NCBI GenBank assembly: GCA_018830105.1
Contig: JAHJTC010000002.1
Span: 1-64,000 of the forward strand
Direction of reading: 5' to 3'
From: Bacteroidota bacterium
GTDB taxonomy: Bacteria > Bacteroidota > Bacteroidia > Bacteroidales > F082
DNA length: 64,000 bases
Shown: positions 53,478 to 60,773 of the stretch, piece by piece
How the letters are laid out: each line of letters opens with the position of its first letter
Numbering within the stretch: position 1 is the stretch's first letter
Notes under the pieces: generated by a model
Told to the model about the DNA's origin: nothing
The model's input: only the letters and a program-made list of their open reading frames with translations
The model's database searches: none
Program-made: the position numbers and the translations under genes

Positions 53478-53702
53478 ATGCCATACAATAAATTAACAGA
53501 ATTACCCGAACAAGTAAAAAATGCACTGCCAGCTCACGGTCAGGAAATATATCAGGCTGCCTTTAATAATGCCTGGCAGGAGTATAAAAACCCACAAGAC
53601 CGAAAAGAGAGTAATTCAAGAGAAGAAACAGCCCATAAAGTAGCTTGGGCTGCCGTAAAAAATGTTTATCATAAAAACAAGTTCGGTGAGTGGACACGAT
53701 AA
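53478..53702 (+). CDS. ChaB family protein
   Basis: This 74-aa helical protein matches the ChaB family: LPEQVKNALPAHGQEIYQAAFNNAWQEY and the C-terminal HKVAWAAVKNVYHKNKFGEW. In E. coli ChaB is associated with the ChaA cation antiporter, but in many bacteria it occurs in stress loci without ChaA, as here. It starts 22 nt after the PRC-barrel gene. A conserved hairpin follows its stop. Confidence 0.92.
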   Translation: MPYNKLTELPEQVKNALPAHGQEIYQAAFNNAWQEYKNPQDRKESNSREETAHKVAWAAVKNVYHKNKFGEWTR

Positions 53703-53716
53703 CTTAATACAATAAG

Positions 53717-53745
53717 CTGAGTTCGATTAAAATTATAGAGCTCAG
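53717..53745 (+). repeat. 29-nt hairpin element, copy 1 (3' of chaB)
   Basis: CTGAG-TTCGAT-13 nt-CTCAG: an exactly 29-nt element beginning 15 nt downstream of the chaB stop. A second copy of identical length and layout is at 59610-59638, 14 nt after the pterin-dehydratase stop. There is no T run, so if it acts at the 3' end it is not a standard intrinsic terminator. Confidence 0.6.
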
Positions 53746-53778
53746 GTTAATATCTTAAACCTTTAAAAAAATTAAAAA

Positions 53779-54063
53779 ATGGATAAACTAGAGTTTAAAA
53801 TAAAAACGCTTGAAAGTATTGACAAGCTTTTCGATCAGGTCGAAGAAATGGAACAGAAAAGAAATCAACTGAATGATAGTTTGAAACATAAATATGACCA
53901 GGGAGTTGATGGCCTGAAAAAAAGAAGAGCTGAAATGAAAGAAAAACTAAATGAATATGAAAGCGCTACGCTTGAAAATCAAAAGAAGCTAAAAGAAACG
54001 CTTTCGGCCAGCATGAAGCATTACAAAGCCGGTTTTGATGAGCTCAGCAAACTGTTTAAATAG
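53779..54063 (+). CDS. Small coiled-coil protein
   Basis: The 94-aa protein is almost wholly a heptad-patterned coiled coil rich in Lys, Glu and Leu (for example FDQVEEMEQKRNQLNDSLKHKY), with no membrane segment or catalytic motif. It resembles small 'stress response' coiled-coil proteins in other stress islands, but it cannot be named. It is flanked by chaB and a membrane-protein gene on the same strand. Confidence 0.7.
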   Translation: MDKLEFKIKTLESIDKLFDQVEEMEQKRNQLNDSLKHKYDQGVDGLKKRRAEMKEKLNEYESATLENQKKLKETLSASMKHYKAGFDELSKLFK

Positions 54064-54091
54064 TATGTAAAACCAATTAAATCTAACAGAC

Positions 54092-54511
54092 ATGTATATA
54101 TCAGCATTAATAATATCGTTTGGATTTGCTCTTTTATTCGCTCTTTTATTAACCTATGGTTTCAGGAGAAAAGGCCCTGGTCCAGCAGATGGACTGGTTT
54201 TCTTTTTATTGATAATCTTTATGTTTTCATGGGCTATCGGTGGCTGGATAGCTCCTTTTGGCCCTGTGTATTGGGGTATACCATGGATGGGGTATTTATT
54301 CTTGGCGTTTTCAGTCACACTTCTACTGGGAATGTTGCTACCACCTTCAAAACCACCTTATAAAACAAATGAAAAGCCGGCCACAGATTATGATTTATTT
54401 GAAAAGAATGCTGCTAAATACCCAATAGGAATCACTTTTGGAATTTTCTTCTGGGTTACTATGATTGTATTACTGGCGATGGGAATTATAAAAATCGCTT
54501 ACTATTTATAA
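54092..54511 (+). CDS. Membrane protein of unknown function
   Basis: This 139-aa protein has four predicted membrane helices (about 3-24, 34-56, 64-84 and 112-138) and a polar cytoplasmic loop between the third and fourth. The GPGPADGLVFFLLIIFMFSWAIGGWIAPFGP segment is notable for its Gly/Pro pattern. I do not recognise a family. It follows the coiled-coil gene by 28 nt and ends just before the MITE-like repeat. Confidence 0.7.
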   Translation: MYISALIISFGFALLFALLLTYGFRRKGPGPADGLVFFLLIIFMFSWAIGGWIAPFGPVYWGIPWMGYLFLAFSVTLLLGMLLPPSKPPYKTNEKPATDYDLFEKNAAKYPIGITFGIFFWVTMIVLLAMGIIKIAYYL

Positions 54512-54528
54512 TACAAAAACTTAACTAA

Positions 54529-54732
54529 TTAGTGTCTGTCCATAATGTCCGATATCTGCGTTGCTACAAAAATTTTAAATCCTCGAATACTTTAGTATAC
54601 TGCGGTTTAAAATTTTTATGCGCCCTGCCTGTCTGCTGCCAGGTAGATCTGTCTGCTGCCAGGCAGATCTGACTGCCAGGCTTGATCTCGACCATTATGA
54701 ATCAGCCGCTAGACTTTATAGACAAACTCTAA
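54529..54732. repeat. MITE-like element, copy B of a dispersed repeat
   Basis: This element of about 204 nt is framed by imperfect 19-bp terminal repeats: TTAGTGTCTGTCCATAATG and, reversed, TTAGAGTTTGTCTATAAAG. Inside it has an AAAATTTTAAA...TTTAAAATTTT foldback and a 20-bp direct duplication (CTGTCTGCTGCCAGG with AGAT). The core 54550-54689 matches the 24.8-kb repeat. There is no open reading frame, so it would be mobilised in trans if at all. Confidence 0.65.
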
Positions 54733-54763
54733 ATAATCTTTAAAACAATTAAAAACTGCTAAT

Positions 54764-55945
54764 ATGATAAATAGAGAACATTCAGACAAAAACAACCTCA
54801 TTTCAAGAATTGATTTTACAAGACTGGCAAAAATTCATGACCAGCATTGTGTATCTATCTATGTTCCAACACACAGAGCAGGTGAAGAGGTTGATAAGAA
54901 GCAGGGCCAACTTCTTTTAAAAAACCGCATAAAAAACCTAAAAAACAGATTAAAGGATTACAACCTAAATGAACAGGAAATTGATAATTACCTAAACCCT
55001 GTTGAAACTTTGCTAGATGATAAACATTTTTGGCGAAATCAATCAGATTGCCTTGTTCTCTTCCTAAATAAACAAGGATTGAAGTATTTTACCTTACCCA
55101 TCCATCATGATGCTTTCACTTATATATCTGATCATTTTTATCTACTTCCGCTTATTCAGATGTTTAATGGTGACGGAAAGTTCTATCTGTTAAATTTAAG
55201 CCTTCAGGATGTAAAACTTTACGAATGCACAAGGCATAGTATTGCTGAAGTATTTGTTGAAAATCTGCTGCCTGAAAAATTAGAAGAGGTCGTAGGTTTT
55301 GATTATAAGGAAAAATCTATTCAATTTAGGAGTGGACAGGGTGGAAAAGCCGAAGTTACATACCACGGTCAAGGTGCTGGCAAAGATGACAAAAATGTTG
55401 AAGTTGAAAAGTTTATAAGGGCTGTGGATTCCGGACTAATGGACTTAATAAAAGATCAAAAAGCACCACTCGTTCTTGCTTCAGTTGACCATTATTACCC
55501 GATATACAAAAACATCACAGCCTATGCACACTTAAATGATCAGCATATTGGAGGAAACCATGAAAAAACAGATCCAACGATTTTACATGAAATGGCTTGG
55601 CCATTGGTTGAAGACCATTTTCTGCATAGTAAACGTAAATACATAAACCTAACCAGAGACCATTCAGCCGATGATAAAACTTTATTAGACATAAACGATA
55701 TTATTCCTGCTGCGATTGATGGCAGGATAGAAGCATTGTTTATTCAAAAATCAAAAGACAGATATGGCATTTATGACAGTGTGAACAGATCGCTGATTAT
55801 TGACGAAAACAGCAATTCAAACCAAACATCCCTTTTTAACCTGGCAGCAACACATACCTGGATGCAGGGAGGTTATGTTTATATTTCCGAAAAAGACGAA
55901 ATGCCATTTAAGATCAGTAATATCAATGCATTGCTAAGATACTGA
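54764..55945 (+). CDS. Bacterial archaeo-eukaryotic release-factor-like protein (baeRF)
   Basis: The 393-aa soluble protein has the eRF1-like layout of the baeRF families: an N-terminal region with CVSIYVPTHRAGEEVDK, a central domain (LNLSLQDVKLYECTRHS) and a loop SGQGGKAEVTYHGQGAGKDD followed by FIRAVDSGLMDL. A C-terminal L7Ae-like domain ends with THTWMQGGYVYIS. The loop has Gln-Gly-Gly but not the canonical GGQ context. baeRFs are proposed to act on stalled ribosomes, but direct evidence is scarce. Its presence in a stress island is typical. Confidence 0.82.
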   Translation: MINREHSDKNNLISRIDFTRLAKIHDQHCVSIYVPTHRAGEEVDKKQGQLLLKNRIKNLKNRLKDYNLNEQEIDNYLNPVETLLDDKHFWRNQSDCLVLFLNKQGLKYFTLPIHHDAFTYISDHFYLLPLIQMFNGDGKFYLLNLSLQDVKLYECTRHSIAEVFVENLLPEKLEEVVGFDYKEKSIQFRSGQGGKAEVTYHGQGAGKDDKNVEVEKFIRAVDSGLMDLIKDQKAPLVLASVDHYYPIYKNITAYAHLNDQHIGGNHEKTDPTILHEMAWPLVEDHFLHSKRKYINLTRDHSADDKTLLDINDIIPAAIDGRIEALFIQKSKDRYGIYDSVNRSLIIDENSNSNQTSLFNLAATHTWMQGGYVYISEKDEMPFKISNINALLRY

Positions 55946-56043
55946 GCTGCATTTTGATATGCCTCATAAATATTCCGACGCAATTATCTCTTGAGTTTGA
56001 CAACAAAACTGATTTAATACAGTATCAAAATCAATAGCAAACC

Positions 56044-56057
56044 TTGATCTGCATCAA
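56044..56057. promoter_or_regulatory. Perfect FNR-type box before the EncFtn-encapsulin operon
   Basis: TTGAT-CTGC-ATCAA matches the FNR consensus at all 10 specified positions. A TTTG at 56084-56087 (in TTACTTTG) can serve as the -7 element, placing the transcript start near 56093 and the box centre near -42, the class II activator position. The site lies in the gap between the baeRF gene and EncFtn, which is otherwise empty. Confidence 0.72.
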
Positions 56058-56154
56058 TTTATTAGAACAACAAAACTTATTACTTTGCTAATAACTTAAT
56101 TTGGTATCGAATACATCAGTATTCACCTATTCAATAAACAGAAAAACTAGCATT

Positions 56155-56451
56155 ATGGACAATTATCATGAAAGTAGCAATGAACTCTCAAAAGAAACCA
56201 AGGACTTTGTACGTGCCCTGAATTCAATGAAAGAAGAAGTTGAAGCAATTGACTGGTATCAGCAACGAATCGATGGCGCCAGTGACCAGCAGCTAAAAAA
56301 AATATTAAAACACAACCGTGATGAAGAAATAGAACATACTTGTATGTTGCTGGAATGGTTGAGAAGGAATATGGATGGATGGGACGAACAATTAAAGATA
56401 TATTTAAACACTACAGTTGATATTACAAAAGCTGAAGAAAAAAATAAATAA
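56155..56451 (+). CDS. Encapsulated ferritin-like protein (EncFtn)
   Basis: This 98-aa, two-helix half-ferritin oxidises Fe(II) at a site formed between two subunits. The metal-site residues are all kept: Glu27, Glu28 and Glu30 in KEEVEAIDWY, Trp34/Tyr35, and Glu58/His61 in NRDEEIEHTCML, equivalent to Glu32, Glu62 and His65 of the R. rubrum protein. The ATG at 56155 is chosen. The C-terminus (TVDITKAEEKNK) lacks the usual L-x-(V/I)-G-S-L encapsulin-targeting peptide. The shell gene begins 7 nt after the stop, so the pair is one operon. A perfect FNR box lies upstream. Confidence 0.93.
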   Translation: MDNYHESSNELSKETKDFVRALNSMKEEVEAIDWYQQRIDGASDQQLKKILKHNRDEEIEHTCMLLEWLRRNMDGWDEQLKIYLNTTVDITKAEEKNK

Positions 56452-56458
56452 AACAGAA

Positions 56459-57268
56459 ATGGATATTTTAAAAAGAGAAATGGCTCCAGTTACAGACACA
56501 GCCTGGAAAGAAATAGCAAATCAAACAGACACAGTTTTAACTAATTACCTTACTGCCAGAAAATTTGTTGACATTGACGGCCCAAATGGGTTTGATTTTT
56601 CGGCCGTATCAACAGGCCGCCTCACTGTTCCTAAAAAGAAGATGAAAGATGGAGTTAATTATGGCATACGTTCTATATTACCTCTTGTCGAAGTAAGGAA
56701 ACCTTTTGAGTTGGATCTATGGGAATTGGACAATATCAATAGGGGTGCTAAAGACGTTGACCTTGAACCACTTGAAAAAGCTGTAAAGCAAATTGCCGGA
56801 TTTGAGGAAAATACTATTTATATGGGACTTAGCGAAGCTGGAATAAAAGGCTTGTCCGAAAACAATCATTACGGACAGGTTTTTCTACCTGATAAGGTGG
56901 AAAATATTATCAAGTTCCTTGGTGCCCAAATCAACGTTCTACAGCGAAATGCTGTTGAAGGTCCATATACTTTAGTCCTTACAGAAAAATATTGGCTTGA
57001 ACTGATCAATCTTGTAGACGGCTACCCATTGATCAAGCAATTAACTGAATTGCTTGGTGGCAAAATAATAGTCAACGACCACTGCGACAAATCCTTTCTG
57101 GTATCTGAAAGAGGCGGAGACTTTGAGTTAACCCTCGGACAGGATGTTTCGGTGGGATATGAAGCCCATGATACTCAAAAAGTAAAACTCTATTTAACCG
57201 AGTCATTTACTTTCAGAATTTTATCACCAGAAGCTATTGTCGTAATCTCCAGCAAAAATACAGCCTGA
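56459..57268 (+). CDS. Family 1 encapsulin shell protein
   Basis: The 269-aa HK97-fold protein self-assembles into a nanocompartment that holds the iron oxidised by EncFtn. Family features are MDILKREMAPVTDTAWKEI at the start, DIDGPNGFDFSAVSTGRL, the NVLQRNAVEGPYTLVL strand near the P-domain, and SVGYEAHDTQKVKLYLTESFTFRILSPEAIVVI at the end. Size matches T. maritima encapsulin. The same frame is open 17 codons upstream of the ATG, back into EncFtn across an A7 run, which would allow a fused product if a +1 shift occurred. No other shell gene is seen. Confidence 0.95.
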   Translation: MDILKREMAPVTDTAWKEIANQTDTVLTNYLTARKFVDIDGPNGFDFSAVSTGRLTVPKKKMKDGVNYGIRSILPLVEVRKPFELDLWELDNINRGAKDVDLEPLEKAVKQIAGFEENTIYMGLSEAGIKGLSENNHYGQVFLPDKVENIIKFLGAQINVLQRNAVEGPYTLVLTEKYWLELINLVDGYPLIKQLTELLGGKIIVNDHCDKSFLVSERGGDFELTLGQDVSVGYEAHDTQKVKLYLTESFTFRILSPEAIVVISSKNTA

Positions 57269-57477
57269 ATCAGCTGAAAAGGCATTGACTGAAACAATGA
57301 ATATAGTTTTAAATCACTAAAATTAATTTATTGAAAGAATAAAAAGCTGGAGGTGGAAACACAACAAACATATGCTTTCAGTATATCACTGAAAACATTA
57401 AGTGTTTATTACACAAAAATAATTATTGAATTTTCTGCATCAAAAATATTATTTAATAAACATAAAACCACAGACAA

Positions 57478-58149
57478 ATGAAAAAACATAACGTGAAAAT
57501 ATTGGAATCTTTTTTTGTTACCCACGACGTAAAGAGCTTTATCGTTGAGCGGCCAGAAGATTATATGTTTGAACCGGGCCAGGCAACCGAAGTTTCCATT
57601 AACAAAAATGGGTGGAAAGAAGAAAAACGACCTTTTACCTTTACCAATCTGCCAGAGGACAATTTTTTACAGTTCATTATTAAATCATACCCTGAACACA
57701 AAGGTGTTACTAAAGAAATTCACACCTTGAATGTAGGTGATGAGCTTATCCTGCATGATGTTTTCGGAACCATCACCTACCAGAGAAAAGGATTATTTAT
57801 CGCTGGAGGGGCAGGTATTACACCATTTATTTCAATTTTCAGAAATCTCAAAAAAACTGATAGACTTATTGGCAACCGCTTGATTTTTGCTAATAAAACC
57901 AAAGAAGATATTATTCTTCAAAAAGAGCTTGGAGGCTTATTTGGCAATGATTTTATAAATATTCTTTCGGAAGAAAATCATGATGATTTTCAGCATGGAA
58001 CAGTCACGAAGGATTTTTTGAAGAAAAACATGAACGAACGGGCTGAAAACTTCTACGTATGTGGACCGGAGCCCATGAATGAAGCTGTAATTGAACAGCT
58101 TACCGACTTAGGTATAACTCAAAAATCAATAATAAAAGAGGGATTATAA
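57478..58149 (+). CDS. Stand-alone ferredoxin-NAD(P)H-reductase-like flavoprotein
   Basis: This 223-aa protein consists only of an FAD-binding domain and an NAD(P)-binding domain. The FAD motif is KRPFTFTN, the phosphate-binding loop GGAGITPFISI, and CGPEPMNEAV sits near the nicotinamide. There is no 2Fe-2S or globin domain. It may reduce another protein or free flavin. Its place next to encapsulin suggests a role in releasing stored iron or in redox defence, which is inference. It has its own 209-nt leader region without a recognised promoter. Confidence 0.88.
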   Translation: MKKHNVKILESFFVTHDVKSFIVERPEDYMFEPGQATEVSINKNGWKEEKRPFTFTNLPEDNFLQFIIKSYPEHKGVTKEIHTLNVGDELILHDVFGTITYQRKGLFIAGGAGITPFISIFRNLKKTDRLIGNRLIFANKTKEDIILQKELGGLFGNDFINILSEENHDDFQHGTVTKDFLKKNMNERAENFYVCGPEPMNEAVIEQLTDLGITQKSIIKEGL

Positions 58150-58158
58150 ACAATTGTG

Positions 58159-58362
58159 ATGGACACCGAAAAAGATTTATATGCCGAAATAGGGCAAATG
58201 ATAACAGAGATTCAGACAAATTATACTGAATTGGTGAAGTATTTGGATGAAATGCCCGACACACTTCCTGACAAAGGAAAAGGACAACTAGACCTTGAGG
58301 CATTAATAAAATACCGTAATTCACTCAAAGAAATGCTTCTAAATTATCATATAAAGCACTAA
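58159..58362 (+). CDS. Small helical protein of unknown function
   Basis: The 67-aa product is predicted to be helical, with acidic and Leu-rich stretches (TEIQTNYTELVKYLDEMPDTLPDKG) and a C-terminal amphipathic helix (LKEMLLNYHIKH). No known motif was found. It starts 9 nt after the reductase stop and precedes the stress protein by 12 nt, so it is part of the same transcript. An adjacent GTG at 58156 is possible but the ATG is preferred. Confidence 0.6.
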   Translation: MDTEKDLYAEIGQMITEIQTNYTELVKYLDEMPDTLPDKGKGQLDLEALIKYRNSLKEMLLNYHIKH

Positions 58363-58374
58363 TAATTTTAAATA

Positions 58375-59235
58375 ATGAAAACAATTTTAATTAGCGATAT
58401 TGGAGGGGAGCAAGAGACAATCATACCATATGCTTTGAATTTCACAAAACATATTGACAATTCAATCAGCATTATTCATGCAGTAGACTCTCGTATGCAA
58501 CATGCTGTAAGCAGTGCATATGCTGATTCGCAAAGCTTTGAAGTGGGGAGCAAACTCTCTTATGAAGAAATTTTGGAACGGAAAAAGCATCATACAAGGC
58601 AATCGCTTGATAAAATTCTAAGTAAAGAAGCTTCGAGATTAAATTTCCCATTGAAGGTAAATACCCTTGTTGAAGAAAGTACCATTGAAAATATGCTTAG
58701 TAATGAACTTGATGCGGATAAAACAGCACTTATTATTGGCACCTCAAAATTAAAAGGCACTATAGTCAGCGATCTTGAGGAGTTCTTCGAAACAACAAGG
58801 AAGTTTAATAGTCTTTCTTTGATTGTTCCCCCAGAATATAGTTTTTCTACGCCAAAAAATGCACTTATTCAATTTGATTTTAATCAGGGAATCAATGATA
58901 GAATCTATAAAGTGCTGGAACTATTAAAAGCTTTTGATTCTTTGATTAGCGTGCTAGGCGCGACAGAACAGGATAAACATAAAGAAATGATAATTAAAGG
59001 TGAAGCCTGGCAAAAAGAAGCTGATAATTATATGAAGTCCTCACTTCGAATCACTACCAACATAGTGGTTGGAAGTGAAAATACAAACACGCTTTTGGAT
59101 TTTATACAACGGAATAACTACGATTTAGTGGCCATCCCTAATAAAATGAAATTATCAACCGGGATAAATTTTATGTCAAGGGATACATCCAATCAACTGA
59201 TTGACAAACTAAATATACCTATATTGCTATATTAA
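58375..59235 (+). CDS. Universal stress protein (two tandem Usp domains)
   Basis: The 286-aa protein has two UspA-like alpha/beta domains (about 1-150 and 155-286). The first has the typical MKTILISDIGGEQE start and IIHAVDS strand. The second ends LVAIPNKMKL-STG-NFMSRDTSNQLIDKLNIPILLY, though the usual G-2x-G-9x-G-(S/T) ATP motif is degraded. It is likely a non-ATP-binding or altered-ligand Usp. Such proteins respond to redox, nutrient and oxygen stress, fitting the neighbourhood. Confidence 0.88.
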   Translation: MKTILISDIGGEQETIIPYALNFTKHIDNSISIIHAVDSRMQHAVSSAYADSQSFEVGSKLSYEEILERKKHHTRQSLDKILSKEASRLNFPLKVNTLVEESTIENMLSNELDADKTALIIGTSKLKGTIVSDLEEFFETTRKFNSLSLIVPPEYSFSTPKNALIQFDFNQGINDRIYKVLELLKAFDSLISVLGATEQDKHKEMIIKGEAWQKEADNYMKSSLRITTNIVVGSENTNTLLDFIQRNNYDLVAIPNKMKLSTGINFMSRDTSNQLIDKLNIPILLY

Positions 59236-59269
59236 TTTTTTTGAATTAAAATAGACAAAAAAGAATATT

Positions 59270-59596
59270 ATGATGGAATTAAAAGAAAGAAATTGCGTTC
59301 CTCTGAGTGAAGGAACAGCTGCAATGAAAAAAGAAGAGATCGAACGATATAAAAAACAGCTTCTAACAGAATGGTTGGTCATCAAAGCCGAGAAACTCAA
59401 AAAAAAATTTCTGTTCGAGAACTACAAAAGGGCCATGGCTTTTGTGCAGGAAGTCGCTTTAATTGCTGAGAAAGAAAACCACCATCCTGATATTTGTATT
59501 TACTACACCACAGTTGAAATTGAATTGACAACACATGATGCAGGTGGATTATCAATAAATGATTTTATCATTGCAGCAAAAATTGAGGATTTGTAG
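59270..59596 (+). CDS. Pterin-4a-carbinolamine dehydratase
   Basis: This 108-aa protein has the PCD/DCoH fold with the active-site motif ENHHPDICIYYTTVEIELTTHDAGGLS (His-His-Pro with the second His further on). The enzyme dehydrates 4a-hydroxytetrahydrobiopterin and supports aromatic amino-acid hydroxylases. No hydroxylase is in the window, so it may have another role here (for example in molybdopterin or moonlighting functions). Two adjacent ATGs (59270 and 59273) are possible starts. Confidence 0.9.
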   Translation: MMELKERNCVPLSEGTAAMKKEEIERYKKQLLTEWLVIKAEKLKKKFLFENYKRAMAFVQEVALIAEKENHHPDICIYYTTVEIELTTHDAGGLSINDFIIAAKIEDL

Positions 59597-60108
59597 GCAC
59601 TTTATTAACCTGAGTTCGATATAAAAATAATGGCTCAGACCGCTTATAAATTAATTGGTTGCAAGGAATATTTGCGAAGGCATAGCGAGCTATGGCTAGC
59701 ATATATAACGCTGAAAAACAGATGTATATAAGTTGAAATTACTGTGTTACGTTAAACTCATGCTGACACAATGAATGCCTGGATAATGATTTAGAGCTCA
59801 ATCAATAAAGCATAGACAAAATAATAGTTATCGACACTTAGTCTGTCCAGATTTTTTTAATCAAATAAATGATGTCAAAAAAAGAGTTTTTTGTGTAGAA
59901 CAAACACATGCTGGAGACGGTTTCCATCGCCGATGGCAGTAAAAACAAAGCTCACTTTATGATTTGTACTACCGCATTATTAAAACTTGTCGTAGCACTC
60001 TGTAAATAAAAATATTTACTACTAAAAGCAGTCTCAAATATACAGTTTTGGGGTTTAAGCCTAAAAAATGCCCTAAAAACACTTTACTAATTAATTAAAA
60101 AACAAAAG
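59597..60108. other. Intergenic region with hairpin elements and no gene
   Basis: Besides the 29-nt hairpin, there is a near-palindrome CATAGC-GA-GCTATG around 59678-59691 and otherwise AT-rich, repetitive-looking sequence. No promoter of the TAnnTTTG type was found immediately before sodC. Confidence 0.55.
59610..59638 (+). repeat. 29-nt hairpin element, copy 2 (3' of the pterin dehydratase)
   Basis: CTGAG-TTCGAT-13 nt-CTCAG: same length and ends as the element at 53717-53745, likewise about 14 nt after a stop codon. No U tract follows. Confidence 0.6.
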
Positions 60109-60678
60109 ATGAAAAAACTAAAATTATTTACAACAGGAATAAGTATAATTGGAATAATGATATTTCTTCAAGCTTGCGCTTACAACATTGAAGAAACCAC
60201 ACACGAAGAAAATGATGAATCAGCTACCCTGACAACGAATGCCCTATGTGTTCTTAATCCAACGGAAGGCAATCAGGTCACAGGAATAGTAAGATTCAAT
60301 GAAACTGAATCAGGAATAAAGATAATAGCTGATATAGAAGGGCTAACACCTGGAAAGCATGGCTTCCACATCCACGAATATGGCGACTGTTCAAAACCAG
60401 ATGGCACATCAGCCGGTGGTCATTTTAATCCTGAAAACAAAGCTCATGGTGCTTTATCGGATGTTGTAAGACATGTTGGAGACCTTGGCAATTTGGTTGC
60501 AGATGAAAATGGAATTGCTCATCTCGAAATAACTGATACCCTAATAAGCATGAGTGGCTCTAATTCAATTATTGGAAAGGGAATAATTGTACATGCAGGT
60601 GAAGACGATTTAAAATCACAACCCACGGGAGCTGCCGGAGCAAGAGTAGCTTGTGGTGTAATTGGAGTGGCAAAATAA
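60109..60678 (+). CDS. sodC: Cu/Zn superoxide dismutase lipoprotein
   Basis: The 189-aa protein starts with a lipoprotein signal (FLQACAYN, Cys near residue 23), so it is anchored in the periplasm or outer membrane. The mature enzyme shows the copper/zinc ligands: GFHIHEYGDCS, GGHFNPENKAHG, RHVGDLGN and the final copper His in GIIVHAGEDD, with the G-A-A-G-A-R-V-A-C-G end. It removes superoxide outside the cytoplasm. The next gene is a copper ATPase, which suits a copper-linked regulon. Confidence 0.95.
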   Translation: MKKLKLFTTGISIIGIMIFLQACAYNIEETTHEENDESATLTTNALCVLNPTEGNQVTGIVRFNETESGIKIIADIEGLTPGKHGFHIHEYGDCSKPDGTSAGGHFNPENKAHGALSDVVRHVGDLGNLVADENGIAHLEITDTLISMSGSNSIIGKGIIVHAGEDDLKSQPTGAAGARVACGVIGVAK

Positions 60679-60773
60679 AATGCCTTAACGCAAAATGAAT
60701 CTCATCACAAAATGTAATCTGTCCCAGAGATACATGTTTCGTTTTAACATTTTGATCTAAATAAGAATTAATT

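Noticed and set aside
57448..57465. TTGA...ATCAA-like sequence before the flavin reductase
   Set aside because: The half-sites are separated by too many bases (about 10 instead of 6) for an FNR/Crp dimer.
60750..60765. TTGAT-CTAA-ATAAG before copB as an FNR box
   Set aside because: Only the left half-site matches; the right half differs at two of five positions.
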